Positions 1-6,468 of a stretch of 64,000 nucleotides of DNA are shown one piece after another (position 1 is the stretch's first letter; every line of letters starts with the position of its first letter). The stretch is taken from the NCBI GenBank assembly GCA_963814095.1, contig CAWFBT010000017.1, positions 4,750-68,749 of the forward strand, given 5' to 3'. Source of the DNA: JACVRW01 sp963814095. Its GTDB lineage: Bacteria; Actinomycetota; Thermoleophilia; Solirubrobacterales; Thermoleophilaceae. The position numbers were made by a program, and so were the translations under genes. The notes beneath the pieces were generated by a model. The model was not told the origin of the DNA. It saw nothing but the letters and a program-made list of their open reading frames with translations, and searched no databases.

Positions 1-464
1 CAGGGCGCTTGCTGGAGGGGGATGCCCGCCATGCTGATCACCGTCGCCGGGGGCGGGCTCTGCTCGACCGCTCGGCGGCAGGCCTGGCCGTGGGCCTCCG
101 GCGAGGCGTAGTGGGCCCCAGTGCCGACATCGGCGACCCCCGGGCCGGTGTCATCCGACCCGGGGATGACATTCACCCCGGGCGCGTCCGCCGCTTCCCC
201 GAAGGCGTCGCGCACGTGGTCGGCGGCGACCCCCCATGCGTTCGTTGGAAGATCGACGAGCGCGTATATCAGCGGGCGGCCGGCGAGCTCATCCGCGAGA
301 TCGCGGATGAGGCCGTGGGAGTTGACCCCGTCCGCGGCGCCGAGATCGACCACGCGGAGCACCGGCTCCTCCGCAAACAGCCGCGCGGCCGCGAGCACGT
401 CCGGGCGGGTCGCCTCGAACGCGGCACGCTGCGAGAGCGCGTACCGCGCGTAGTCGTCCGCCAT
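1..464 (-). CDS. SAM-dependent methyltransferase, N-terminal part (runs off the left edge)
   Basis: An open minus-strand frame starts at ATG 464 and stays open to the window edge, so the C-terminus and stop are not seen. Around residue 35 it has the motif VVDLGAADGVNS, which fits motif I (Asp-Leu-Gly-x-Ala) of a Rossmann-fold methyltransferase that binds S-adenosylmethionine. The motif is followed by a segment like YALVDLPTN, as in the carboxyl-methyltransferase (SABATH-like) group. Third codon positions are G/C rich throughout. The substrate cannot be told from this part. The gene is divergent from the collagen-like gene at 712, with a 247-bp shared upstream region. Plus-strand frames over the same stretch lack any domain-like pattern. 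Confidence 0.6.
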   Translation of the reverse strand, partial: MADDYARYALSQRAAFEATRPDVLAAARLFAEEPVLRVVDLGAADGVNSHGLIRDLADELAGRPLIYALVDLPTNAWGVAADHVRDAFGEAADAPGVNVIPGSDDTGPGVADVGTGAHYASPEAHGQACRRAVEQSPPPATVISMAGIPLQQAP

Positions 465-629
465 GCTCGAAAGCTCGGGCCGATCCGACGCCGTGGCGCC
501 TCCCTCCGGACATCAGCGCCGACTCTCCGCGCTGCAACGACGATCGTCCCACATGGTCGGCATCGAACGCCCTAACCGCTGCTTTCCATTCAAAGGCGAT
601 CGCCCGGCGAGAACGGATCGCACGCGTTG

Positions 630-658
630 GTCAGCGGAACGTCAGCGGAACGTCAGCG
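630..658 (+). promoter_or_regulatory. Three GTCAGCG heptamers at 11-bp spacing
   Basis: GTCAGCG occurs at 630-636, 641-647 and 652-658, so the repeats are exactly one helical turn apart. The first two full 11-mers are identical (GTCAGCGGAAC). The array ends 53 bp before the start of the collagen-like gene. Direct heptamer repeats at 11-bp steps are the known operator form of SARP regulators (OmpR-type winged helix). A second array with the same sequence and orientation lies upstream of the secreted-protein gene ending at 50131. That the protein binding here is a SARP is inference. Confidence 0.6.
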
Positions 659-711
659 TGCTTCGCTCTGCTTCGGATCGATTTTGCGCACGCGACCTGG
701 GAGACGCACGA

Positions 712-1335
712 ATGCTCGCTCGAGTACGTAATCGACTGACCTACGCGAACGTGATCGCGACGCTCGCGCTGTTCCTGGCGCTCGGCGGCAGCTCCTATGC
801 CGCGCTCAAGCTGCCGGGCGGCTCCGTGGGCACGAAGCAGCTCAAGCGCAATGCCGTTACATCACCGAAGGTGAAGCCCGGCTCGCTGGTAGTGAGTGAC
901 TTCAGGGCCTCCGCGCGCGCCCGGCTGCGCGGCCCGGCAGGGCCGCAAGGGACTGCCGGCACGCCGGGGCCCGCAGGCGCGCAGGGGCCGCAGGGCGCGG
1001 CAGGCCCGCCGGGCGCTCCAGGCCTACCGGCCACACGGCTCTTCGCGTCCGTCCGCGACGACGGCGAGCTCGTGTCCGGCAGCGGCGTAACCGAATCCGC
1101 CCGTGTCCCCGATGGGACCTTCACGGTGACCTTCGACCGCTCGGTCGAGAACTGCGCCGCGATCGGAACGGTCGGACTCGGCGGCGGGCCCGGGGGGTTC
1201 GTCACCCCCGGCAGCATCCTCCATGCCAATCTCGGCGCACCCGATGCCCAGAGCGTGGCCGTCAGGATCTATGAGCCCGGCGCAACCGCCCCGAACCTCA
1301 CATCGAACAGCTTCTCCCTGGCGGTGTTCTGTTGA
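712..1335 (+). CDS. Secreted or membrane-anchored collagen-like protein
   Basis: This protein has 207 residues. The start at ATG 712 is chosen because it places a typical N-terminus (MLARVRNRLTYANVIATLAL) directly before a hydrophobic segment ending LGGSSYAAL; the open frame extends upstream but has no such logic. Residues 64-105 hold an interrupted Gly-X-Y collagen tract (GPAGPQGTAGTPGPAGAQG and following). The C-terminal 100 residues form a small beta-rich domain with Cys in NCAAIGTVG and at the last residue. Proteins of this form are common surface proteins in Solirubrobacterales. The role is unknown; a short trimeric stalk or envelope protein is likely. The gene sits behind a three-heptamer array at 630-658. 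Confidence 0.75.
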   Translation: MLARVRNRLTYANVIATLALFLALGGSSYAALKLPGGSVGTKQLKRNAVTSPKVKPGSLVVSDFRASARARLRGPAGPQGTAGTPGPAGAQGPQGAAGPPGAPGLPATRLFASVRDDGELVSGSGVTESARVPDGTFTVTFDRSVENCAAIGTVGLGGGPGGFVTPGSILHANLGAPDAQSVAVRIYEPGATAPNLTSNSFSLAVFC

Positions 1336-1464
1336 AGCCGCGCCATCAGCTCTTGCGTCGCCCGCGAGGTGGTGACGGGAAACGACCTCTCCCCGGGAGA
1401 TCTTCGACGGTGTCCGCTTCGAGAAGCGCCCGGGGGAAAGCGCCACGTTAGTCGGCGCTCATCC

Positions 1465-1668
1465 TCAGGCGCGCACCTTCTGCCCGCAGTGTTCGCAGAG
1501 GATGAACTCGGCGCGCATCGGGCCTTGATGTCCGAACAGCCAGCACCTCGGGCGGTTGGCCAGTCCCGAGAGGTACTCGTACTCGATCATCAATCGGCGC
1601 ACCAAGCGACGCGTGATGAAGCGCTCCGCGAGGTCCCGAGCTACGCGGTTACGCGGCCGCCTGGACAT
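1465..1668 (-). CDS. Small CxxC (zinc-ribbon-like) protein, 67 aa
   Basis: This small basic protein starts at ATG 1668, just 3 bp after the stop of the upstream gene at 1672, so the two are probably translated together. The C-terminal end holds a CEHCGQK motif and an additional Cys in RPRCWLFGHQG, which could together bind a metal ion. The N-terminal half is rich in Arg and predicted helical. No function is assigned. Small proteins of this sort, with one or two CxxC motifs, recur across this window. The coding call rests on the coherent composition, the motif and the tight spacing. Confidence 0.5.
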   Translation of the reverse strand: MSRRPRNRVARDLAERFITRRLVRRLMIEYEYLSGLANRPRCWLFGHQGPMRAEFILCEHCGQKVRA

Positions 1669-1671
1669 CCC

Positions 1672-1872
1672 TCAGCTGTCGCCGGCCTGGACGCGTTGGA
1701 GGATCTGTTCCCGGTTGCGGTCGAGCACCCTGGCGATCTGCGGCTTCCGGATCTTGTAGAGGTATTCCACGACCCATTCGAGTTGGCCCAGGGCTGAGTC
1801 GCTGGCCTCCCTGTAGCGCTCGATTTCGAGATCCAGCTCGCGCTGGCCATCGCCGTTGCCTGACGAGTCCAT
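1672..1872 (-). CDS. Small helical hypothetical protein, 66 aa
   Basis: The frame starts at ATG 1872 behind a strong ribosome-binding site (GGGGAGGA, about 6 bp upstream). The product is acidic in the N-terminal half (ELDLEIERYREASDSALGQ) and probably all helical; it resembles a short coiled-coil or DUF-type regulatory subunit, but no family is recognised. It is the first gene of a two-gene unit with the CxxC protein that follows. Its 5' leader, 1873 to about 2127, contains copy 1 of the hairpin element described separately, so expression may be controlled at the RNA level. Confidence 0.5.
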   Translation of the reverse strand: MDSSGNGDGQRELDLEIERYREASDSALGQLEWVVEYLYKIRKPQIARVLDRNREQILQRVQAGDS

Positions 1873-1963
1873 CCGCAGTCCTCCCCGATGGTTGGCGTGT
1901 CCTCTCGATGCTTCAACGCTCCTACTTGCCGAAGGTTCAGGGGCTAATCGGATCCCGACCCAT

Positions 1964-2127
1964 CCGTATTCGGAAGCGGCGCCGGTGCGTTTGCGGTCGG
2001 GTCTCCGGGGGGACGAGCGGACATCGGGACGGGCACTGGGATGAGCGGGAGCCTCGTTCCCCCTCTACTGGACCATCCACCTCGGGCCGCCAATACGGGT
2101 TCCCCGGCCTGGGGTGGATGAGAGGGG
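1964..2127 (-). promoter_or_regulatory. Conserved leader element, copy 1 (hairpin-forming)
   Basis: This stretch aligns in blocks with 3289-3447. Shared blocks on the plus strand are TTCGGAAGCGGCGCCGGTG, GAGCCTC followed by TTCCCCCTC, and a hairpin. The hairpin pairs ATCCACC (2075-2081) with GGTGGAT (2113-2119) and extends inward to about 15 bp with two G-T wobbles. In copy 2 the same pair reads ATCCGCC and GGCGGAT, a compensatory A-T to G-C change. It lies about 90 bp upstream of the minus-strand gene at 1872. No T-run follows, so a simple terminator is unlikely. The rest of 1873-2388 shows no gene I can support. Confidence 0.5.
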
Positions 2128-2388
2128 TCTCTGTTCTGTGTCGCGTCCCCGCTACCTGGCCGCCGCTACGGCTCGTGCTGCGCGGCTGATCGTCCTCAGA
2201 AGCCTCGCCGCGCGCGCTGGTCTTGTACTGGAGGGAACCGCATACCGGGAGACCGACCGGCCCGCTCATCCCGGCAAGAGTCGCTGCAATTGGTCGAGGC
2301 CGCGCCTCGAGGGCTGGCCTGTGCGGGGCCAGTGTGTGGGGCCGGCGCTGAGCGGGTAGCCGGACACTCCGCAACCAAAGGAGGCACT

Positions 2389-2613
2389 ATGGCGAACGCT
2401 TTGCAGGAGCGTTACGCGGAGATGCTGTTGGACCGCATCCGCGCCGACAAATATCCAAGCGCCACCTACATGACCATGCTCGAACAGGTCGCCACGCCGC
2501 GCGTACTGGTCGAGTACATCGAGCACCTGATGGAGCGAATCGGGGAAGACGAGCATCCAAGCATCCCGATGATGCGGCGCGTGGAGGGCCTGATGGGACT
2601 CTTCCGGACCTAA
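2389..2613 (+). CDS. Small hypothetical protein, 74 aa
   Basis: The start at ATG 2389 is set by a strong Shine-Dalgarno sequence (AAAGGAGG at 2378-2384); the open frame continues upstream but without coding character. The product is acidic and helical, beginning MANALQERYAEMLLDRIRA. It contains two similar halves: KYPSATYMTMLEQV and EHPSIPMMRRVEGL each fit the pattern (K/E)-x-P-S-x-x-x-M-x-x-(V/L/E), suggesting an internal duplication around a helix-turn-helix-like fold. No family is recognised. It stands alone in a region of small genes. Confidence 0.65.
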   Translation: MANALQERYAEMLLDRIRADKYPSATYMTMLEQVATPRVLVEYIEHLMERIGEDEHPSIPMMRRVEGLMGLFRT

Positions 2614-2814
2614 GTGCCGCCGGGTGCCTCGGCCAGCGGAGACGCCTGGGCGCTCGAAGTTGACGGCGAGGCGTCCGAACGCTTCGGCACGTAGGGCGCC
2701 GCCCGGGAGCGGGCAGACGATGAAACGCTGACGCCGGTTCCCAAGGTTGTGCCAGGCGCACGCGGGGTAGTAGAGACGCGGTGCGACAGGAAGGTGACCC
2801 GGAGGAGGGAACTC

Positions 2815-2982
2815 GTGGCTGGATCGGATGATCGGCGTGGAATCGCAGGCATCTCGCTCGGCGGCATCATCGTGATCGTCGGGATCATCCTGATGTTCGT
2901 GTGGAGCCTTTGGATCGGGCTGATCATCGTCTTGATCGGGCTGATCGCCTTCGGCGGTTTCGCACGGGGCAAGTGGTACTGA
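2815..2982 (+). CDS. Small membrane protein with two transmembrane segments, 55 aa
   Basis: The likely start is GTG 2815, five bases behind GGAGGAGGG (2801-2809). The product has a short charged N-terminus (AGSDDRRGIAG), then two closely spaced hydrophobic helices (LGGIIVIVGIILMFVWSLW and IGLIIVLIGLIAFGGF) and a short basic tail (RGKWY). This hairpin form resembles the DUF6131-type small membrane proteins of actinobacteria; the family name is a suggestion from general appearance only. No role is known. It is a stand-alone gene; the minus strand opposite carries degraded sequence only. Confidence 0.6.
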   Translation: MAGSDDRRGIAGISLGGIIVIVGIILMFVWSLWIGLIIVLIGLIAFGGFARGKWY

Positions 2983-2997
2983 ACGAAGCTCATCTAG

Positions 2998-3388
2998 TAG
3001 CTGGTGGGGCTGCCCGAGTGGCGCCGGCCGGCAGTGGTTCTGATCCATGCGGACCGGCATGAACGTCTGACCGCACGTGCGGCACGTTCGTTCGGGAATC
3101 GGGTCGCGACGGCGGGCGGCGTTCAAGCGCGCGCCATGACGCGCCCGGTACTCCCGCTTCGCCACTGCGTGGCAGTCGCGGCACCGCTGGCTACGGCCGG
3201 TCGCAGACTCCCCTGACCGGGAACCCCTCGAGGGGCTTGGTGTCGCCGCAGTTCGCGCACCGCTTCTCCGCGAATTCAGTGCTGCACCCCGCATTCGGAA
3301 GCGGCGCCGGTGGTTTCGCCCCTCTGTCGCGGGGAATGAGCCGTGTCGGATTGAGGATCGCTACGGCGAGCCTCACGTTCCCCCTCAT
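2998..3388 (-). pseudogene. Frameshifted zinc-ribbon protein gene
   Basis: Two minus-strand frames together encode one coherent protein. The first frame gives EKRCANCGDTKPLEGFPVRG; the second continues SATGRSQRCRDCHAVAKREY and then ERTCRTCGQTF. The frames join if one G is removed from the G4 run (C4 on the plus strand at 3210-3213). The joined product has three CxxC motifs in the arrangement of small Zn-ribbon proteins found near phage and mobile genes in actinobacteria. The start codon is unclear: the nearest in-frame ATG (3388) falls inside the leader element at 3289-3447. The C-terminus is also uncertain. A sequencing error is as likely as true decay. Confidence 0.45.
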
Positions 3389-3447
3389 CTCCCATCCGCC
3401 TCGGGCCGCCTTTTGAGGGTTCCCCGGCTCGGGGCGGATAAGAGGGC
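3289..3447 (-). promoter_or_regulatory. Conserved leader element, copy 2 (hairpin-forming)
   Basis: This is the second copy of the element at 1964-2127. The hairpin arms are ATCCGCC (3394-3400) and GGCGGAT (3433-3439), with the inner arm CTCGGGCCG pairing with CGGCTCGGG through wobbles. The shared end block TTCGGAAGCGGCGCCGGTG is at 3295-3313. It sits directly upstream of the minus-strand zinc-ribbon gene, as copy 1 sits upstream of 1872. The same placement before unrelated coding sequences argues for a 5' regulatory or structured RNA element rather than a conserved gene. Confidence 0.5.
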
Positions 3448-3587
3448 TTCGCTGCCTTGGCTGCCAGGTCCATGAACCCGTCGCTCGTCGCAGCCTTCGC
3501 GCCCAGTGACAGGTCCCCGGGTTGGGTCCTGGCCGAGCAGCGAGCTACGGCGGGCCCGCTCGTAGTGGTCGAGGCCCTTCGTCGCTT

Positions 3588-3990
3588 CTAGATGTAGTAC
3601 ATCGGCGCCGACGCCGACTGCGCCTCGCGCTCCGCCACAGCCGCGATCGTCGCTCCCGCCGAGCACGTTCTTGACGGCGTCGACCGCCTCGGTCCAGACC
3701 GGGCCGGAGGCCGCGGCGTCGGTGCCGAGCTCGCCTTCGAGGAGCTCGACCACCTCGAGCACGGTCACGTCCTCGGGCGGGCGAGCGAATGAGTAGCCGC
3801 CCTTGACGCCGCGCTGGGACTGGAGGATGCCGGCCCGGCGCAACGTCGCGAAGAGGCCTTCGAGGAACTGGACCGGGATGTCGCGCGCCCTTGCTATCTC
3901 GCCGATCGGCACCGGCGCGGGGGCCCCCCGGCGCGCCAGCTCGGTGAGCGCGCGCACGGCGTAGGGGGATTTCGTCGTTATGACCAGCAA
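3588..3990 (-). pseudogene. Rrf2-family transcriptional regulator, one-base frameshift near the C-terminus
   Basis: The protein begins TTKSPYAVRALTELARRG and continues through a winged helix-turn-helix (IGEIARARDIPVQFLEGLFATLRRAG) and the wing GVKGGYSFARP, all typical of Rrf2 (as in IscR or NsrR). After VKNVLGG the frame breaks; removing one base in CCC 3655-3657 gives a normal Rrf2 ending, ATIAAVAEREAQSASAPMYYI truncated by TAG at 3588. The length 403 is 3n+1, as expected for one extra base. No Cys triad for an Fe-S cluster is seen, so it probably does not sense through a cluster. The start is TTG 3990 by best fit. It is divergent from the VanZ-like gene at 4008. Confidence 0.7.
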
Positions 3991-4007
3991 GGCTGTGACT
4001 CTACGGT

Positions 4008-4391
4008 ATGTACATGCCGCCGCTAAGGCGTCCTGATCTCTGGCTCCCACCGCTTGCCCTGATGGTGCTGATCTTCCTCTTCTCGGCTCAGCCGAGCCTC
4101 GAGGTGGGGCTTGGCACGCCCGAGTTCGTGCTGCGCAAGCTCGTCCATTTCGGCGAGTACGCGCTGCTGTCGCTGCTCTGGTGGCGCGCATTCGAGCCAG
4201 GGCTCGGACCGCGGCGGGCGGCGCTCGTCGGCTTTCTCATCTCGAGCGGCTACGCCGCGACCGACGAGCTCCATCAGACGTTCGTCGAGGATCGCAACGG
4301 GAACCCTGTCGACTGGTTGATCGACAGCGCCGGCGCCGGCCTCATGGCGATCCTGCTCCGCTCCGGCGTGCCACGGCGCAGCGCGGCCTGA
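4008..4391 (+). CDS. VanZ-like membrane protein
   Basis: This 127-residue protein has four predicted membrane segments. It carries the VanZ hallmarks: FSAQPSL after the first helix, KLVHFGEYALLSLLWWRAF, then a glutamate-rich loop DELHQTFVEDRNGNPVDWLI and a closing helix. Homologues include the teicoplanin-resistance protein VanZ, but most chromosomal members have no resistance role and are thought to act at the cell envelope. The start may be ATG 4008 or ATG 4014. Its stop TGA shares one base with the ATG of the histidine kinase (TGATG at 4389-4393), so the two genes form an operon. The upstream spacer to the divergent Rrf2 gene is only 17 bp. Confidence 0.8.
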   Translation: MYMPPLRRPDLWLPPLALMVLIFLFSAQPSLEVGLGTPEFVLRKLVHFGEYALLSLLWWRAFEPGLGPRRAALVGFLISSGYAATDELHQTFVEDRNGNPVDWLIDSAGAGLMAILLRSGVPRRSAA

Positions 4392-5572
4392 TGCTGCAGC
4401 GGCTTCCGATCGAGTCGGCGGGTCCGGTCGTCGTCTTCGCGGCCACGCGCGTCGCCGCCACCGCGCTCGCCGTCCTCGGCATCATCATCTTCGGGCTCCC
4501 GGACCACACGACAGCCGCGCTGCTCGTCGGCGCGGTGGCGCTCCCCTGGACCCTGCTCGTCCTCTTCGTGACCCGGCGCGAGCCGGGCTTCGCGCTCAAT
4601 CCGGTCGTGCCGATCGTCGACTTCTCGCTGCTCGTCCTGCTCGAGGTGGTCGCGCCTGAGACGGTCGGCGCGGTGCGCGTGGCGGCGCTCTTCCTCGTCG
4701 CGTCACACGCCCACTTCCAGGGCGAGCGACGCGGCATGGCGGTCGCGGCGCTGGGCTCGGCGGCGCTCGTGATTGCGACGGCGATCCGCGGCGACGAGCC
4801 CGTGGACGGTGAGGTCTGGGCGTACTACGAGTTCGTCTTCGTGGTCGCGGCGCTCGCCACGGGACTTGTGGTCGGCGCGCTGCGGACGTCCGAGTCGGCC
4901 TCGCGGCTGCGCGCCCAGGGCCTGTCCCGGCGGACGCTCCAGGCGGAGGGCCAGGTGCGGCGCCGCGTGGCCGAGGCGATCCACGACGGTCCCGTTCAGG
5001 AGCTGATCGGCCTCGACATGATCCTGTCGGCCGCGAACCAGGCGGCCGAGGGCGGGCGGGCGGAGGAAGCGGCGAAGCTGATCGAAGAGGCGCGCGGGCT
5101 CGCCACCCGCAACATCCGCGCGCTGCGCGACGAGATCGTCGACCTCGGCCCGTACGCCTTCCACGAGCTCAGCTTCGACCAGGCCGTGGAGAACTGCATG
5201 CCGGTCTGGCGCAGGCGCTACGGGTTCGAGGTCATGGCGACGATTGAGCGCATCGACATGCCGGCGGAGATGGCAGGCGACCTGTTCCGGGTCGTACAGG
5301 AGGCCGTCGTCAACGCCGGCCGTCACGCCGAGGCCGAGGCGGTTTCGATCAACCTGCGCAGGACCAACACGCACGTCGAGCTCCGCGTGATGGACAACGG
5401 CCACGGCTTCGACGTCGGCGCGCCGCAGCGCGCAGCGGATCCCGGTCACCTCGGACTCGCCAGCATGCGCGAACGCGCCGAGCTGCTCGACGGCGTGCTG
5501 GACATCGCGAGCTCGGATCGAGGCACACGCGTGCTCGTGAGGGTGCCCCTGCGCTCGCTGGTCGCCGGCTGA
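4391..5572 (+). CDS. NarL-type sensor histidine kinase (HisKA_3), membrane bound
   Basis: This 393-residue kinase starts at ATG 4391, overlapping the stop of the VanZ-like gene. Residues 10-160 hold about five or six hydrophobic helices with no extracellular domain of note. The phospho-acceptor site is AEAIHDGPVQELIGLDM, with His near residue 198, which is the HisKA_3 dimerisation form of the NarX/DesK class. The ATP-binding domain has an N box around EAVVNAGRHAEAEAV and a G box DNGHGFDVG, then GLASMRERAELLDG. Kinases of this class pair with LuxR-type response regulators, but none is adjacent, so it is an orphan here. The signal is unknown. Confidence 0.85.
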   Translation: MLQRLPIESAGPVVVFAATRVAATALAVLGIIIFGLPDHTTAALLVGAVALPWTLLVLFVTRREPGFALNPVVPIVDFSLLVLLEVVAPETVGAVRVAALFLVASHAHFQGERRGMAVAALGSAALVIATAIRGDEPVDGEVWAYYEFVFVVAALATGLVVGALRTSESASRLRAQGLSRRTLQAEGQVRRRVAEAIHDGPVQELIGLDMILSAANQAAEGGRAEEAAKLIEEARGLATRNIRALRDEIVDLGPYAFHELSFDQAVENCMPVWRRRYGFEVMATIERIDMPAEMAGDLFRVVQEAVVNAGRHAEAEAVSINLRRTNTHVELRVMDNGHGFDVGAPQRAADPGHLGLASMRERAELLDGVLDIASSDRGTRVLVRVPLRSLVAG

Positions 5573-5589
5573 GCGGCGATACTGGCGCC

Positions 5590-6468
5590 GTGCGACGTGC
5601 GCTCGCGATCGCCGTGGCCGCCGCGGCGCTGGCCGGACCAGCCTCAGCGAACGCCGCGGACTGCCTGACCTACCCGGGTGACGAGGCGCCCAAGGCGACG
5701 CTCGCCGGCTGGATGGCCTACGGCGCGAGTGCGCGCGGGGTCCCCGGCGAGCTGCCGGTGATGGCTGCGCTCGTCGAGTCCAACATGACGAACCTCCCGC
5801 CGAGCGACGCGGGCTACGCGGGCTACTTCCAGATGCGACTGGACATCTGGAACCAGGGCGCGTACGCCGGCTACCCGGCGAACCCGCAGCTGCAGCTCAA
5901 CTGGTTCGCCGACACCGCGCTCCAGGTGCTCGCGAGCAAGCGCGCTACCGACCCGGGCTATGGCGCGACCGAGGCCCGCTGGGGCGAGTGGATCGCGGAC
6001 GTCGAGCGCCCCGCGGAGCAGTTCCGAGGCCGCTACCAGCCGCGACTCGGGGACGCGCGGGCGCTGATCGGAGCAGGCTGCATCCCGGACGGTGCGCCGG
6101 GACCGCCGCCGCCCGGTGAGACCACCGACGCGACGCCGCCCGAGCTCGACCTCGCCCGGCCCCGCGCGCTCAAGCGCCTCAAGGGTCTGGCGGTCGCGGT
6201 GGGCTGTCCGGTCGAGGGCTGCACGGTCGCGGCCGGCGCGCGCATCGCGCTGCCGGGAGCGGCGCGCGTCTACCGGCTGCGCTCCGCGCCGCGGTCGCTC
6301 GCGGCAGGCGAGCGGGCGACGCTCACCATGCGCTTCGGCCGCCGGCTGCGTGGCGCGCTCGCCAAGCGGCGCGCGGTCGGGCGGCGCACGCGCGCGCAGG
6401 TCAGCGTGCGCGCGACCGACGTCGCGGGCAACCGCTCGTCAGAGCAGCGCCGCGTGCGGCTCTCCTAG
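5590..6468 (+). CDS. Secreted lytic-transglycosylase-like protein with C-terminal Ig-like domain
   Basis: The GTG 5590 start gives a clear signal peptide (RRALAIAVAAAALAGPASANA). Residues 35-160 resemble a lysozyme/SLT-type fold: a catalytic Glu in VMAALVESNMTNL followed by GYAGYFQMRLDIW, the Glu plus GxFQ pattern of transglycosylases that cleave peptidoglycan. Residues 175-292 are a Thr/Arg-rich domain with paired Cys (VGCPVEGCTV), like repeats that occur at the C-termini of secreted Thermoleophilia proteins. It lies 17 bp after the histidine kinase and may be cotranscribed. It overlaps the convergent oxidoreductase gene by 4 bp. Substrate and activity are inferred from motifs only. Confidence 0.65.
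   Translation: MRRALAIAVAAAALAGPASANAADCLTYPGDEAPKATLAGWMAYGASARGVPGELPVMAALVESNMTNLPPSDAGYAGYFQMRLDIWNQGAYAGYPANPQLQLNWFADTALQVLASKRATDPGYGATEARWGEWIADVERPAEQFRGRYQPRLGDARALIGAGCIPDGAPGPPPPGETTDATPPELDLARPRALKRLKGLAVAVGCPVEGCTVAAGARIALPGAARVYRLRSAPRSLAAGERATLTMRFGRRLRGALAKRRAVGRRTRAQVSVRATDVAGNRSSEQRRVRLS

Noticed and set aside
9..575. Plus-strand open frame over the partial methyltransferase
   Set aside because: The minus strand carries a Rossmann motif and better codon bias; the plus-strand peptide is Arg/Val-rich without features.
1964..2127. Known riboswitch (cobalamin or c-di-AMP type)
   Set aside because: GGGGAACCC superficially resembles parts of these, but the other conserved blocks are missing and the downstream genes do not fit.
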